The notes: generated by a model from the letters alone, not told the origin. A stretch of DNA of 64,000 nt from Tigriopus japonicus (GCA_010645155.1 JAAGOF010000122.1:185019-249018), one strand, 5' to 3'; shown: positions 51,396 to 63,330, counted from the first letter of the stretch. Made by a program: numbers and translations.

Positions 51396-54300
51396 TGCCC
51401 TCGTGACAAGATAAAAGGGAACCTTGTAACTTGTCAACAAAGAAGAACCTGAAGTATCCCATGAAAAAGGCATACCCTTTTTTTTTTTTGGAAATCACAC
51501 AAATAATGTACAAACACATAAGCTAACTGCAGTGACTGGAGATAAACATTGAGATAGTAATGAATGAAACATTAAGAAAATTGAATGGAATATTTCTTCT
51601 TCGTCAAAGTGGGATGAAAGGGATGAAACCATTGCTAAAAAAAATTGATGTTGGCTTGCGGAACAGAAAGTAGATAATTGCCATTGCTAAAAGATGTTGA
51701 AACTGAAATGGTAGCGGAATGATAAAATCGTTGAGGTCGTTATCAAATCACCAGGATAGAAGAACCCTTTGTTCTTGGCGAGTGGAAATATGGCGCCACT
51801 ATAGGCTCCTTGGCGAAGCATAATCGAAATTGAGGATTTTGCAAGAAGGCCAAGACCGAAAATCAAATTTGCTGAAATTGTCAGATATCCTCAAAAGTTG
51901 GTTGACTGAGAATCGTCGTGTTTTGCACTGTTAGAAACTGCGTCACTAGTGGTAGGCAATGAATGAGGAAACAGAGAATTTGGGGTGGGAGATGTCAGAC
52001 CACGACTTCACATTGGGTTTGTTGTGGATTGAACTCAAACAGTGGATGTCCTGAAAATCGGATGGATTCAGGAGCATCAAAAGCAGATCTGATATTGGAG
52101 GAGGATGAATGGATTCCTCTGAGTTCCTCTGAGGTCCACATTCTCTGACGTGAGACGGAGAATTTAACGTTTACAAGATGCGTGAATGATGTTTTGATGA
52201 CCAGAGTTGTTGGTTGTGGTGTTCAGGTGTTGGAAATTAAGTTCAAGAGCTTCATTTGATGTTGTTAGGGTTGTTTGGGGTTAATACCCCAAGAACAGGG
52301 ACACATGACGAAGAAGGTTGACGAATGGAACAGAAGACGTCGGAACGTGTTGATGGTTTGAATCGAGAAGAAGAAGTGATGTAAATACTAGGATGGAACT
52401 ATGTGCTAGAAGTATGTATGTACAGTGAGACCCAAAGAGTGGAACTCAATACCACGTTCGAAGGAATGTCTCAGTGGTTGGGTGGTTCGAAGGTCCATAC
52501 ACTTTCTCCTCTTGGGGAAGAAAAGTCGAGACGTACATTGCACGACCAAGGGAGCGACCACTCTCTCGCATATGTGCATGGAACACATCAACATCGGATA
52601 GAAACTAGAAAAGTTCGTTGAACATGGGTAATTGACGTAGGGTGTCCCAAAACCGCGGAGCGTCCTCCGTCACTGGGGTCCGTGGGAGTGCCTCCATCAT
52701 TGACAACTAATGTTCGGTTGTAGCATTGATTGCTAGAATATGAAGGACCAGTCAGATAACTAGGAATAACGGGAAGAGAAAAGACTAAGACTAGATGATT
52801 AGAGATGTATGAGCCGAGGTTGATCAAACCATCGACAGTATAAGGAGACAAGGGGATGAACCGACTGGGCGTGTCGGGGAGCTCTGAAGAAGGCCTTAAA
52901 CTTAGGATCGTGAAGCACGGGAATCAACAGCATCCGCAGAATCACATATGAGCAACGGGAATCAACTGCGTCCGATGTCATATTGAACGTTCATAAAAAC
53001 GGGGCGAGTGAACTCTCTCTTTGGAGCACTTTCTTTCTTGTATAAAAATTCCTTAGTAGGACTTCGCGGAACATCATTTTTTTCTTTCTTGATAACAAAC
53101 TCCATCTTGTACTGCCACCTTTTCGAAGGGTGGTTAAAATTCATCGTGTAAAAAATTTCCTATTTTAAGGACTTCGCGGAATAATATTCTTTCTTTCGTT
53201 ATGTTTTTTCCATGAGACAAACAAACTCCATCTTGTACTGCCACCTTTTCGAAGGGTGGTTAAATTCATGTTTTGAATGCAGTTTGTGGCGGGATAGAGG
53301 TCAAGTCAGGGACCTGCAAAAAAATGACCCAGGGTGGGATGCAAAAATGCAATTGCCCCCAAAGTGAGCTAATTGCGAGAAGGGGAATACTCCGGCCACA
53401 AGAACTGTATAACAAATTGATATGGGAACTAAATGCTCTCGAGGAGTCGTAGTTGAGCCCAAAGTGGTGAATAAGCAATTGCACTGGTCACTTGGAATTA
53501 TCGTCAAGTGGTGTGTCGCTTAGTCATAGAGAAGGAGAGATGTGGAGGGTTACTATAAGGCTCGTGGGGAGCTAAAGTGGAACCCAAATTGGTGAATAAG
53601 CAACTGCACTGATCACTTGGAATTATCGTCAAGTGGTGTGTCGCTTAGTCAAAGAGAAGAAGGGACAGAGGGAAGGGACAATTGGTAAGCGGCTTTCGAA
53701 CAGTTGAAGTGTGGAGACAAATTGGGGACTGGGATTTATACAACCCAAGTAGGCAGAAAAAGACCAAGGCGAAGAATAGCCACTTACGTAGTCGTGAAGA
53801 GGAAATAAATGAAAGTGAGGTCCATTGAAGAAATTGGAAAACCACGGAATAATAGGAGGATGAAGGAAGTACTTGAACTGGTAAAGCACCAATGGAACAT
53901 GGTGAATGAGAATAGGGGAATAGGGACAAAAGCCAGCTAAAACAACGAGCTATTCCAGTCGGGATTGCTCCGGAACACAGTTTCGAAAGGAGAAAGATGA
54001 ATGCACCAGTTTGAAGGTGCTCTCTGGGAACACTATTGCCATGAGTTGCCAAAGCGGTAATCTTGGAAGGTCCATCGTGGACAACATGAACCGATGACTT
54101 TCTTTTCATTAAGTCGTCGCTAAGGATAATAAAATTATCCTCCGCTAGAAGCTTGTTACGAAGTCGATGCTTGTAGGATTCTGCCCTCGAATTGTCGTTA
54201 CGATGTGGTAAAAACATGATGAAAAGTGAAGGAATTTGAAAAGTTCGTATGGTGGAGTAATCGGCAACAGAAACTGAGTTAATAGTCAAGATGTTAACCG

Positions 54301-56320
54301 TTTCCAAATGGAAGGAAAAGAACAGGGGCACCGTGTGCAACGATGGACATGTCAATAGAAAGTACTGTGTGCATACCATGGAATTGGGTGAAAATTGTAG
54401 CAGAAGAATAAGCCAGAATGGGAAGTAGGTTGATCCAATGAGGGGCTTGTTGCGATAGGAAAGCCATTGAATCAGCAATGAAGGGGGACTGAGAGATATA
54501 GCAGGCAGAGAAAACGGTTGGCTTTGCGATTCATGGGTGTGGTAGGATGGACACCCAACTGGTCACCCCAAGAGAAGGAAAACACACTTAGGAATGTTTT
54601 GGTATAAACGTGGTGATGACTAAAGAATAATTAATTGCATGGCGGAACTGAAGTGTAGTAATCGAAGTACCCTTACAATGAAGAAGGGAGTCATGTACGT
54701 ACTTAAAAAATGGAGCCAGCCATATGAGCTCGAGTACAGGCCACAAGATCTAGAAAGAAACGCAAGGTGAGCTGAATCTTGGTCCTGGCCTTCCATGAAT
54801 GGAAGCTCCATGGAACTGGTATCAGATGAAATGAGAACAGAGCACAGAAAATTGCCAGGAATTGGTTAAACAAAGATTGCTTGGAATTGTGCCCTCGAAT
54901 AGCCATTGCGACGGTTTAAAGATTGTTCCAAAAGATGTTGGAACACGTTGCATGATCGAGTTCGTTCTCGAGTTGCCGAAAGAGGAGGCTGAATGGTGAA
55001 GTGGGATGTTGTGTACGTCTCCGCAAGGAAAGGGAAAATTCTGGGAAGCTGGCGAAGGAAAAGCCTCTCAATAGATCGATCGGTTCCAACGTTGAGTTCC
55101 TATACGTGTGGTGGAAATGGCATCGGAAGATTGCTAGCTCCAGTGCAAGTCAGGCGGTTTACGTTGTACTGTTTTCTCGATAAAGAAATGAGCGACGTTA
55201 GATGAGGGTCAATGTAGACTTGGTGTGAGGATTAGAGAGGCAAATCGGAAGAAGACAACACAATTGTCAAAACTTGACAAGACATCCCTGGGATGGATGT
55301 AATTACTAGATAATAGCCTTGCAAAGTTGCTGTCAATAAATGCGATGGAAACCACTACCAACGGAAAAATCCGATTTCATCGGAAAAAATGGGAGATATG
55401 GTTGAGACAAGCGCAACGTCGTAGTCATAGCGTCATTGATTTGAGATCACCAAAAGGTGCAACAGTGGTCAGAAGTCGCATTGAACCAACTCTGAAGATA
55501 TATGTCATGAAGGGGCGCACTTTCTTCAGAAAAATGGAGAAGAAATCATTGGCAAAAGTTGTTGAGTGAAGTAAGTGGCGAACCAACGTAAGACATGGGG
55601 TTGTTGTTTTTGGTGATGGCGTTGGAGGACACGGAGAATTGCGGCAGAAACATTTAGTGCATACCTTGAAGTTGTAGATACACCCGAAACAGTAGGAGAT
55701 TTTCTGGACACCTTGTTGCGCAGAAAACTGGGCCACTTTGATCTTGAACCCCAAAATGCTGACGGTGGTTAAAGGTCACAATGTAACGGTAACTTGATGG
55801 AACGTCACCCCGATGGACAGAAGGGTCTACCGATGTCAAAGAACTGCCGCAGCTCAAAGCAAGAGCCCGACGCAATTGACAAAGAGATGCAAGGCTCGAA
55901 CACTTGAATGGGGTGTGAGTAAGAGGGTGGTCTAAATGGATCGTACCCATGAAGATGTCAACACTGAAATGTTACAAATAGCGTGATCGGAGAGTCCATC
56001 TCACTCAAATGTTAAAGAAGGCCCTGAGGGCAGAAATTTGGGATCCCATGTGGAGGAGACAGATGTTCAAAAGTCAAATCTTGACGTGAAGGAGACGGTC
56101 CACCAATCAGATGGGTTCATCATCAACGGGAGAATGGTCTCAATAACGTTGTGACTACTTCGTTGAATCTAATTGTGCGATGTCGTTGAAAAGGTGGGTG
56201 GCGGGATGAATTGGAAACTCCATATCCTTCTCCACCGAAGGGAGATGAAGCGTGATTCGTCAGTGAGTCGTTGAAACATGATCGGTATAAAGGTGATCAG
56301 ATTTTGTTAAACCAACAAAG
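51396..56320 (-). other. Interior of element K, no supported gene
   Basis: Nothing recognisable on either strand. Tandem duplications occur at 53045-53265 (GGACTTCGCGGAA, ACTCCATCTTGTACTGCCAC) and 53455-53660 (TCACTTGGAATTATCGTCAA). The longest frame is at 53645-54478 on the minus strand (277 residues). It contains MKRKSSVHVVHDGPSKITAL and several hydrophobic stretches, but matches nothing I know. Confidence 0.5.
53645..54478 (-). other. Unrecognised hydrophobic open frame in element K
   Basis: 277 residues with several Leu/Phe-rich segments near the N- and C-termini and a polar middle (RAESYKHRLRNKLLAEDNFI, VHDGPSKITALATHGNSV). The middle is faintly like the end module of an integrase (GPxKI), but this is weak. 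It could be a decayed envelope or chance. Confidence 0.25.
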
Positions 56321-56580
56321 CACCAAAACTTGACACGAAAGCCCCGAAGAAATGTGGTGCAGAAATCCTCAAAAGGTCGTCATGATTGACGTTATATAAG
56401 AACGGAAGTTGTTGGGTACACCACCAAAACTTGGAACAAAAAGTCCCAAAGAATTGTGGTGCAGATGTCCTCAAAAGGTCTTCAAAATTAACATGGTTTA
56501 ATGGTGGAAAGCGTTTTCACACCACCAAAACTTGGAACAAAATGTCCCTAAGAATTGTGGTCCAGATGAGGGTTGCAGGA
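56320..56580 (-). repeat. Three ~97-bp tandem units in the leader of element K
   Basis: CACCAAAACTTGGAACAAAA, GTCCCAAAGAATTGTGGTGC and CCTCAAAAGGTC recur at about 56327, 56422 and 56520. They lie in what would be the untranslated leader next to the primer site. Confidence 0.75.
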
Positions 56581-56718
56581 AAGGAATGACACGGCCGCCA
56601 TCGCCATGTAGTATCAAATGTAGTGTTGGTAAGGCAATATAAACTTGAACACATAAAAACTTGTGTCACTGAGGGTTGCAGGCAAGGAATGTCACGATCG
56701 CCATGTATTGGATCAACT

Positions 56719-56732
56719 TGTTACGGTCGCCA
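56719..56732 (-). other. Primer-binding site of element K
   Basis: Minus strand TGGCGACCGTAACA, six bases from the LTR end. Degenerate extra copies (GGCGATCGTGACA near 56692-56705) lie just inside. Confidence 0.55.
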
Positions 56733-56737
56733 TGTGT

Positions 56738-57010
56738 TGCTCGATCTAGTTCAGTGAGAACTTGGACACGAGACTCAGCCAGAAATAAGGAGAATGCAAC
56801 TAAGGATGGAACAAGTGATCAACTGTCGACCAACGGTCGGACAAGTGTCAAAAGACTGCTCTTTATTCAGTGGGAACATGGTCTTGTATAGTCAAATAAG
56901 GCGCAGCCTACTGTTCTTGCATGATGCGATGAGTCGCATCTTGTTGGAACATTGAGTCCTTTTTACATCATAGGATGGCTTTCTCATGATGGTACTTTGG
57001 TTCGTATACA
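56738..57010 (-). repeat. LTR shared by element K (5') and block H (3')
   Basis: 273 bp. On its left is a primer site (K). On its right, the minus strand has GAGGGGGGAGATG, a polypurine tract (H, about 57015-57027). One LTR serving two interiors suggests recombination between related elements. Confidence 0.75.
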
Positions 57011-57029
57011 TACATCTCCCCCCTCAGGA

Positions 57030-58203
57030 TTAAACCTTAAGGTAGATAACAACATGATCACCCACATTTAGAGGGGCTAAATGAATTCCTGTAGCCTAGA
57101 TGTATCTTTTCGGTGGTCTTGACGTGCCATCGTGAAATGGTTATTATTCGTAATCAAAGGTAGAGATGCCTTGGGCAGGGAGGTGCGCAATTGCCGTCCA
57201 AAGAATCCCTGAGCAGGGCCAAATCCGTCAGCCCGGGGTGTATTACGCCACTCCAAAAGAGCGCGTCGGAAAGATTCCTCCTTTAATTATTCGCATTTCT
57301 TAAGAAGATATTTCATATTTTTAACGGCTGATTCCGCCAATCCATTACTAGGGGCATGATAAGGGTTTGATGTTGAATGACGGATGTTGTTGTCAACACA
57401 GAAGTTATCAAAACTGGCCCGAAATTGAGGGCCTTGATCCGTTTTGATAAATTTGGGAAAACCAAAATCCAAGAACCAGGCCAAAAGAGTGGAACAAACC
57501 CGCTCACATGTTGTTGTTGATAAACGTTGAACAAAAGGATAACCACTATAGCGATCAATCATGACAATGAAGTTTTTGCCCGATATCTCGAACAGGTCTA
57601 CAGATACCTTCTCCATTGCGTAGTTGGCTGATTCTTGTTGAAGGGGTTCGGAAGGTTGTGAAAGTAAAAGCGAGGCACACTGCTTACATTGGCCAACACG
57701 TTGCTTAATGTCGTTTAACATCGTTGGCCAATAATAGAGTTGTTTAGCCACATGAATTGTTTTGACTTGTCCTGAATGTGATAGGTGGAGAAGGTCGAGA
57801 ATTAGAGGACGAGCGGCGCGGGGTATGAAAAGGCGATCCCCAAGAAATGTAACATCATTATCGATGGTGAGCATTTGGAAAACATTTTTGAATGCTGTAA
57901 GATCGTGGTCTAAGCTTCCACTCGTAACACATTTTGAAAGGGCCAGATATTCTTCATCTTTGGACCGAATGATTAGACGTAATGCAGGATCGTCAATGTC
58001 AACCGAGCGAACTATATCAAAAGATGGATCGGAAGGGAAAAATGGAGCACGGCTAAGGGCATCGGCAACAAAGTGTTCTTTCCCAGCAGTCCATACAACA
58101 GAGAAAGAATACGCCACAAGGCGTTCTCTCATTCGTTGTAGTAGGTCATTAGTGAGAGATGCTAATGGTTTGGAAAAAATGTCAAGCAATGGTTTGTGAT
58201 CAC
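57030..58203 (-). pseudogene. Block H integrase and RNase H end
   Basis: Minus strand: LASLTNDLLQRMRERLVAYS and HFVADALSRAPF (RNase H end), HLSHSGQVKTIHVAKQLYYW and CKQCASLL (HHCC), KVSVDLFEISGKNF (first Asp), IKTDQGPQFRASFD (second Asp) and NGLAESAVKNM (Glu). The open frame ends at 57287; the next frame continues EWRNTPRADGFGPAQ near 57255. It has a short VGDHVVI tail before the polypurine tract, so the C-terminus is shortened. The RNase H is cut at 58203 by an inverted-repeat element. Confidence 0.83.
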
Positions 58204-58942
58204 TAGAGCGGCCGAAAATATTTAATTAAATATATAAATATTTAATTTAAATATTTTACTGTATTGAGCACTTTTTAAATATTTGGGCTTTTTCTTCCAA
58301 AACTAAAGGAAAATTTCCTTGGTTTCTTTGAAGTATATCAAGAATCATCATGATTTCCACAAATCTTTTAAAAAATTGGCAAACAATCTGACCTTCCAAA
58401 AACAGTATATTCAAGATCTCCTTTTTTTTAATTACTAAGCCAATTTTTGAGGTGAATAGTCAACAAATAAATTGGGAAAGTATTCTGCGTGGGAAAGAAA
58501 TATTTGGTCGATTTGGCCTTGAAAATTACATTAACGGTTTTGAATCTAGAAAAGAAAAGCACAGCTCCAACCAAAAGAAAATTCGGGAAACTCTGGGTTG
58601 AATGTTCAACCAAATCTTGGCCAATAACATTTTGATTAAATCTAGGGTAAAAATAAAGACTGTCAAGAATAACCAATTTTCACTACATGGTATGAATGTT
58701 TTCCGCCAAAGATTTGTCTACCTGCATTTTCGTCGTTGCAAAATTTTCATCTAAAATTTGGATTTTGAGTGCAGAAGAAGCTCTAAAAAAATACCAATTT
58801 ATTTCCCTTGAATACCTACAAATTTAAATATTTTTTAAATATTTGGGTGCTTTTCAAATATTTTCTTAAATATTTTGATGTTTTTTCCTTAAATATTATT
58901 TAAATATTTGGCCTTGAAAATTAAATATTTTCGGCCGCTCTA
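58204..58942. mobile_element. AT-rich inverted-repeat element in block H
   Basis: Ends TAGAGCGGCCGAAAATATTTA (58204-58224) and its complement (58922-58942). Subterminal ATATTTAAATATTT repeats. No gene. GTGATCACTA occurs on both sides (58196-58205 and 58956-58965), but the right copy is offset by ~14 bp. It interrupts the RNase H codons for SDH. Another copy starts at 63979. Confidence 0.75.
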
Positions 58943-58955
58943 CTAGAACTAAATA

Positions 58956-60064
58956 GTGATCACTAATTATCTGAAAATGTGACAAACCCCTGGGATAATA
59001 ATCACACTTCTGTACTGTACATAGGATTGCAAAGGATTCCAGTTCAACAGTTGAGTAATTCTGTTGTGCTGGGGACAATGAAATAGAACCGCATTGGATA
59101 AGAAGGGGCCTTTTCAGCAAATCTCTTTGAATGAGGGCATATCCTAGGCCGTGTAGTCGTGATGCATCAATTAATAACTCTGTTGTTAATGCTGGATCAA
59201 ATTCTTTCGTGTGGCAATCGAGCCAAACAAATGCATTGCATTTTTTCAGAAGTTGTCGTATTTGATTGGTTGCATTAGCAAGATCTGGCAGAAACATTCC
59301 CAACTGATTTGCGAGGCCCAAGAACGATCGAACATCACTTGTTGATTTGAGCACTGGGAATTCTCTGATTGAGGCAAGTTTCTCCGGATCAGGCTTAACG
59401 CATTCAGAAGAAACAATGAAACCGGTAAAATTCATACACTGTCCTGTAGCAAGTTTAGCCCGAGACAATTTAATTCCTGCATCACGGCACCTCATCAGGA
59501 CAATACGTAGGCGCTCATATAAAGCTTGTTCTGTTGGAGCCTGGACGAGCATGTCATCAACGATGTTTAATAACCATGGTAAACCAGCCACAGCTGCATC
59601 GGTCCGATAGTTGAAATTATCTGATGATGAGTTCAGGCCCATGGGAGCCACGGTGTACATCCATCGGCCGTTGTGGAGCAGGAAACATGTGAGAGGCATG
59701 GAATCTTTGTCCAGGGGTACCTGGAAATAACCATGGATTGCGTTGAGCTTAGCAAACCATTTGCTCTCAGGTAATACTCGTTGCATAAGATCAGAAGCGG
59801 AAAAAATGGATGAATTGGCCGTAGAACAGTTTTGTTTAATTGGCGGTAGTCCATCACCAGACGTACACTCTTACCTCCCGGTTCTAGCACAAAATGGGCA
59901 GGAGAGCACCATGTAGTAGGAGTTGTTACTGGAAGTATTGCACCTGGGGTACGAAGTTCGTTAATCAGGTTATCGGCCATTGCATTCATATGAATTGGAA
60001 CGGGACGAGCATTACGTACCTGGATCGGTTTCACATCTGAGTTTGAATCCAAGATAATTTTCAT
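58956..60064 (-). pseudogene. Block H reverse transcriptase and RNase H start
   Basis: Minus strand: RNARPVPIHMNAMADNLINE, FVLEPGGKSVRLVMDYRQLN near 59870, then a frame change near 59780. WFAKLNAIHGYFQVPLDKDS, VAPMGLNSSSDNF and LLNIVDDMLVQAP (VVDD-type box) near 59550 follow, then MNFTGFIVSSECVKPDPEK and RSFLGLANQLGMF. RNase H: ELLIDASRLHGLGYALI near 59165 and LSPAQQNYSTVELESFAIL. It is of the same RT group as element C. Confidence 0.82.
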
Positions 60065-60745
60065 CGGTTCCCCTCAAGAGTGCCAGACGCATCCCCCAGC
60101 GAATCACACAAAACATCGACGAAATCGCTCCTAATTGCCATCAAATTATCGGTGGCTGTTGCCAAGACGAGGGCAGCCGACCCGTCATTGGGTTTAGATT
60201 TGGGAAAATTTGAAGATAAAACACCGAGAGCCATGAGATCATGCCAAGATTTAAGTGCAGGACCAAATAAATCTGGTGATACGAGGGCGTTTATTGTTGC
60301 CTCGGGGCCTGTCCCCACTGATGCTGTGAATAGTATTTCTCCAGCTGTCTCCATTTGTGTTCCATTTGCGGGTGAAAGGCGGGTTCGATATGCCCGAATT
60401 AGATGCCCCGGAACTGCCGACAATGGGAGAATTGTTCGCGTTGCTCCTGTGTCTGGTACGGCAAGCAGATCTTCTTTTCGGAATGAACAGCCAACACGAA
60501 TACGTGGTATCTCGTTTTTAGATGATATTTCATTCACATCCGAAAACCTTGCAGATGAAATGGACCGATTACGTTCGATTGGTGTGCAATTTCGCCGTTC
60601 ACGGTTCCTTACAGGGTTCTTATAGCCACCTCTCATGTGTGGCATCGGTTGATTTCGAAGTGATTTTCGTCCACGAGTGTACTCACGACATACTTTGGCA
60701 CTATGGCCTGTCCTTTTACATTCATAACATTCAGAACGCCTAAAT
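60061..60745 (-). pseudogene. Block H gag end and protease
   Basis: Zinc knuckle CYECKRTGHSAKVC near 60735-60690, then protease DLLAVPDTGATRTILPLS near 60470 and ALKSWHDLMALGVLSSNF near 60255, matching the layout of element C (LPDTGATDS, SWHDMMSLGM). A frameshift joins it to RT at ~60062. The N-terminal gag is missing: sequence changes to a LINE fragment at about 60750. Confidence 0.75.
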
Positions 60746-60750
60746 CATTA

Positions 60751-61318
60751 TATAAATCGTTGTGGCATATCACAAGTCTCTGAGGAGCGCCGAGTCGGCC
60801 CACCAAAGAATGGAAGTGGAGAACCTGCTCTCTTCATCGGCTTCGTCCAGGATGGCGGGCTTGTACAAACGTGCAAGAAAGCCCGCCGCCAACTCGGAAA
60901 TTCCGGTGAGCAAATTCCTCCTCCACTGCCAAGAACTGTTTTCTTCGCCATCCAAAACAGAGGTGGAGGAGGTCCAGGGCTGCTTGGAAGAACATCATCC
61001 CCTTTTGCAGCCCTTCACGGAATCTGAGATGGATGAGGCCTTCAAGAAGATGAAGAGCAAAGCTCCATTGACATCAGGGGTTTCTCCCTTCCAAATTGCA
61101 CTTCTCCGGACCCAAATCCAACCACTCCTCCAAGATCTATTCAGCTACGCCCTCCAAACATCTTTCTTCGCACCAGACTAGATGGAGTCAGCCATCATCT
61201 TCATCCAGAAGAAGGGGCCCCAAGGACATTCCAGACAATCATCGGACCATTGCCTTGGAGAACCCCTTCTTGAAGATGATGTCCACCCTGTTAGCTGCCC
61301 GCTTCTCCGGATTGGCCG
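60751..61318 (+). pseudogene. LINE fragment, N-terminal RT region
   Basis: Plus strand: FTESEMDEAFKKMKSKAPLT, SPFQIALLRTQIQPLLQDLF, then a stop at 61179-61181, a frame change and FIQKKG / IPDNHRTIALENPFLKMMST. This is the fingers region of a non-LTR RT. No catalytic box is present because the fragment ends at ~61318, where element I begins. Both ends are cut. Confidence 0.7.
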
Positions 61319-62510
61319 AGGTTTGGAATCACGTTCCTTATGGTGTCTCGATTTCTATTGAGCTTCTTAACATTTCCTCCCATCTCTTGAAACGACTTCA
61401 CATCCATTGCCTCAACATCACTACCCGTATCTGGGATCCATGGGATGAGAGTCCAACTACCGTCTTCAATCTTGGTTTCGAGGTTTAAGCATTCATCATT
61501 TTGAATGCGTGCCACTTGGATAGCAACTACGTGCTTGGTCGATTTAGGTCCTTCTTTGACGTTGTGGTGAGATTTTGCCCCACAGCAAGGGCTAAAGTGG
61601 CCAAGTTTCCCACAACGATGGCAAGATTTGTCCTTTGCAGGGCATTCAATAAGGGAATTATGAGCTTTACGGGCACACTTGTCACAACGCTTTGATTGAT
61701 AGGTAGGTTTTAGTTTGTTCTTTCCCCTCTTGTAAGTGGACATCCCGTGGATATCCTTGGGTCCAAGATTCTTCTGAGATGCTGAAGCTCCTTCTTCTGC
61801 TTGGCAGATCTTGATTGCCTTCTCTAACGTCAAATCTTGCTCCGCCAACAAACGGTGTCTTGTATCATCGTTCATGATCCCGCACACAACCCTGTCGCGC
61901 ATAAGATCATCCTCGCGAGATTTACAGGTGGAACATGCAATGTCCGATTCGAAATTACAAGCCGAAAATATCTCCCGAAGTCTAGTGAAGAAGTTGTCGA
62001 ACGTTTCTCCACTATCCTGTGATGCCTTATAAAATTCGATTCTATCCAGAAGTGGGTTTCTTTGAGATCTTACTGTATATACTTTGAGAGAACCGTGATG
62101 ATGCCATCGACATCTGATGATGGATCTACCTCGATGGTCTTCTGTATAATGAACCTTTGCAAATCTCCGTCCAAACATGTCTTGAGGGCTGCCACTCGAA
62201 CGAGTCGTGACTGTCTTGCCAAATGCTGACAAAGAGCATAATTGTCCCATCCTTCCTTCCATGTGGCAAAGTCGGAAGTTGTAGCCGTAGACAACAAAAT
62301 AGGTCGATCCACAGATATCGGGCGGAAACTTGGTCCATTTGATCTCGAGCTTGTTGCTTCGTCACTTACTCGCGCTTCCATCATCTCCAAAAGCCTCTCC
62401 TCACGGATCTTGGCATCTTCGACAAGGCGATCCTCTCGTCCACGGGAATCCTCAATGAGCCTATCCATTTGGGCTTGAAATGCCTTGATCATTTCCTCCA
62501 TAATGATCAC
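61319..62510 (-). pseudogene. Element I gag and protease
   Basis: Minus strand. N-terminal coiled-coil-like repeats (DRLIEDSRGREDRLVEDAKI), capsid-like SDFATWKEGWDNYALCQHLA, a frameshift near 62075, then GETFDNFFTRLREIFSACNF. Two zinc knuckles follow, CDKCARKAHNSLIEC and CHRCGKLGHFSPCC (about 61690-61600), and the protease WIPDTGSDVEAMDVKSF near 61430. It stops at the LINE junction at ~61318; pol is not present. The start near 62500 follows a leader and primer site. Confidence 0.8.
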
Positions 62511-62772
62511 GTACTTTTCGAATGTCTTCTTATAATGATCGAAGTAACGGCCCTTAAGAGCTCACGTTAAAATCGAGTGGAAAAGGATACAAATCCTGAG
62601 CCGGTCATTGAGTGGTGGTCCACTGACAGAACAACGGCTCATATGGAGTTCACATTGTTGGGGAACAAACCGAACCCCGAACTTGTTACAAGTTATAGTT
62701 GGTATTTGTCCCACAATCACTTATTGTTCCAGGATCAGTTAAAATTGGCACTATTCACTCGGCGGCGACCGA

Positions 62773-62788
62773 CTTACCAACTGCGCCA
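62773..62788 (-). other. Primer-binding site of element I
   Basis: Minus strand TGGCGCAGTTGGTAAG, one base off the tRNA-Ser type. It is followed (rightwards) by TGTAATGTTG, the likely LTR edge at 62789. Confidence 0.65.
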
Positions 62789-62990
62789 TGTAATGTTGAT
62801 GTTTATGAATATAACATTTTATTTCAAGAAGACAAGCACTTCTTAACGATCGGAGATCGAAATATCAAGTCCCTAATATGGAGGTCAAACTCGTTCTCCT
62901 CCAATTAGCGTCATAGATTGTCGTCATGGTAGATCGTACTACATAAGTAAATCATTCTATCACATCAAGGACTGTGTTCAAACATAGATT
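62789..62990 (-). repeat. Putative 5' LTR of element I
   Basis: It begins at the primer site and has AATAAAA on the minus strand near 62820. There is no second copy in the window, so its right end is a guess. Confidence 0.35.
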
Positions 62991-62996
62991 TGAACT

Positions 62997-63330
62997 CGAA
63001 AATTTCAGAAGGTTCGAAGTATAACCTGAGAAGAAAGTGAATCTCTCGAAAATTTCCTACAGTGAAGGTTCGAAGTATAACCTGAGAAGAAAGTGAATCT
63101 CACGAAAATTTCCTACAGTGAAGGTTTGAAGAATAACCTGAGAAAAAAAGAAATTCTCGAAAATTTCCTACAGTGAAGGTTTGAAGAATAACATGAGAAG
63201 AAAGTGAATGTTTCGAAAATTTCCTACAGCGAAGGTTTGAAATATAACCTGAGATGAAAATGATTCTCTCAAAAATTCATGTGGTTCGAAGTATAACCTG
63301 AGAAGAAAATGGTATTCTCAAAATTTTCCA
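62997..63330. repeat. ~56-bp minisatellite, about six copies
   Basis: Unit GAAAATTTCCTACAGTGAAG, then GTTCGAAGTATAACCTGAGA and AGAAAGTGAATCTC. Six head-to-tail copies of 50-56 bp with increasing divergence to the right. No coding role seen. Confidence 0.9.

Larger units (their letters stand above)
51123..57010 (-). mobile_element. LTR element K without recognisable pol
   Basis: Two 273-bp LTRs (51123-51395 and 56738-57010) are nearly identical and both read TGTATACG...GAGCA on the minus strand. Next to the right-hand one, the minus strand has a primer site of the TGGCGACCGTAAC type, which I recall from mdg1/412-like elements (tRNA-Arg). The 5.3-kb interior shows no RT, integrase or zinc knuckle on either strand. 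It may be a non-autonomous element or a badly decayed one. The right LTR is also the 3' LTR of block H. Confidence 0.7.

Noticed and set aside
62997..63330. Possible CRISPR-like array
   Set aside because: Units are contiguous with no unique spacers, and the DNA is eukaryotic.
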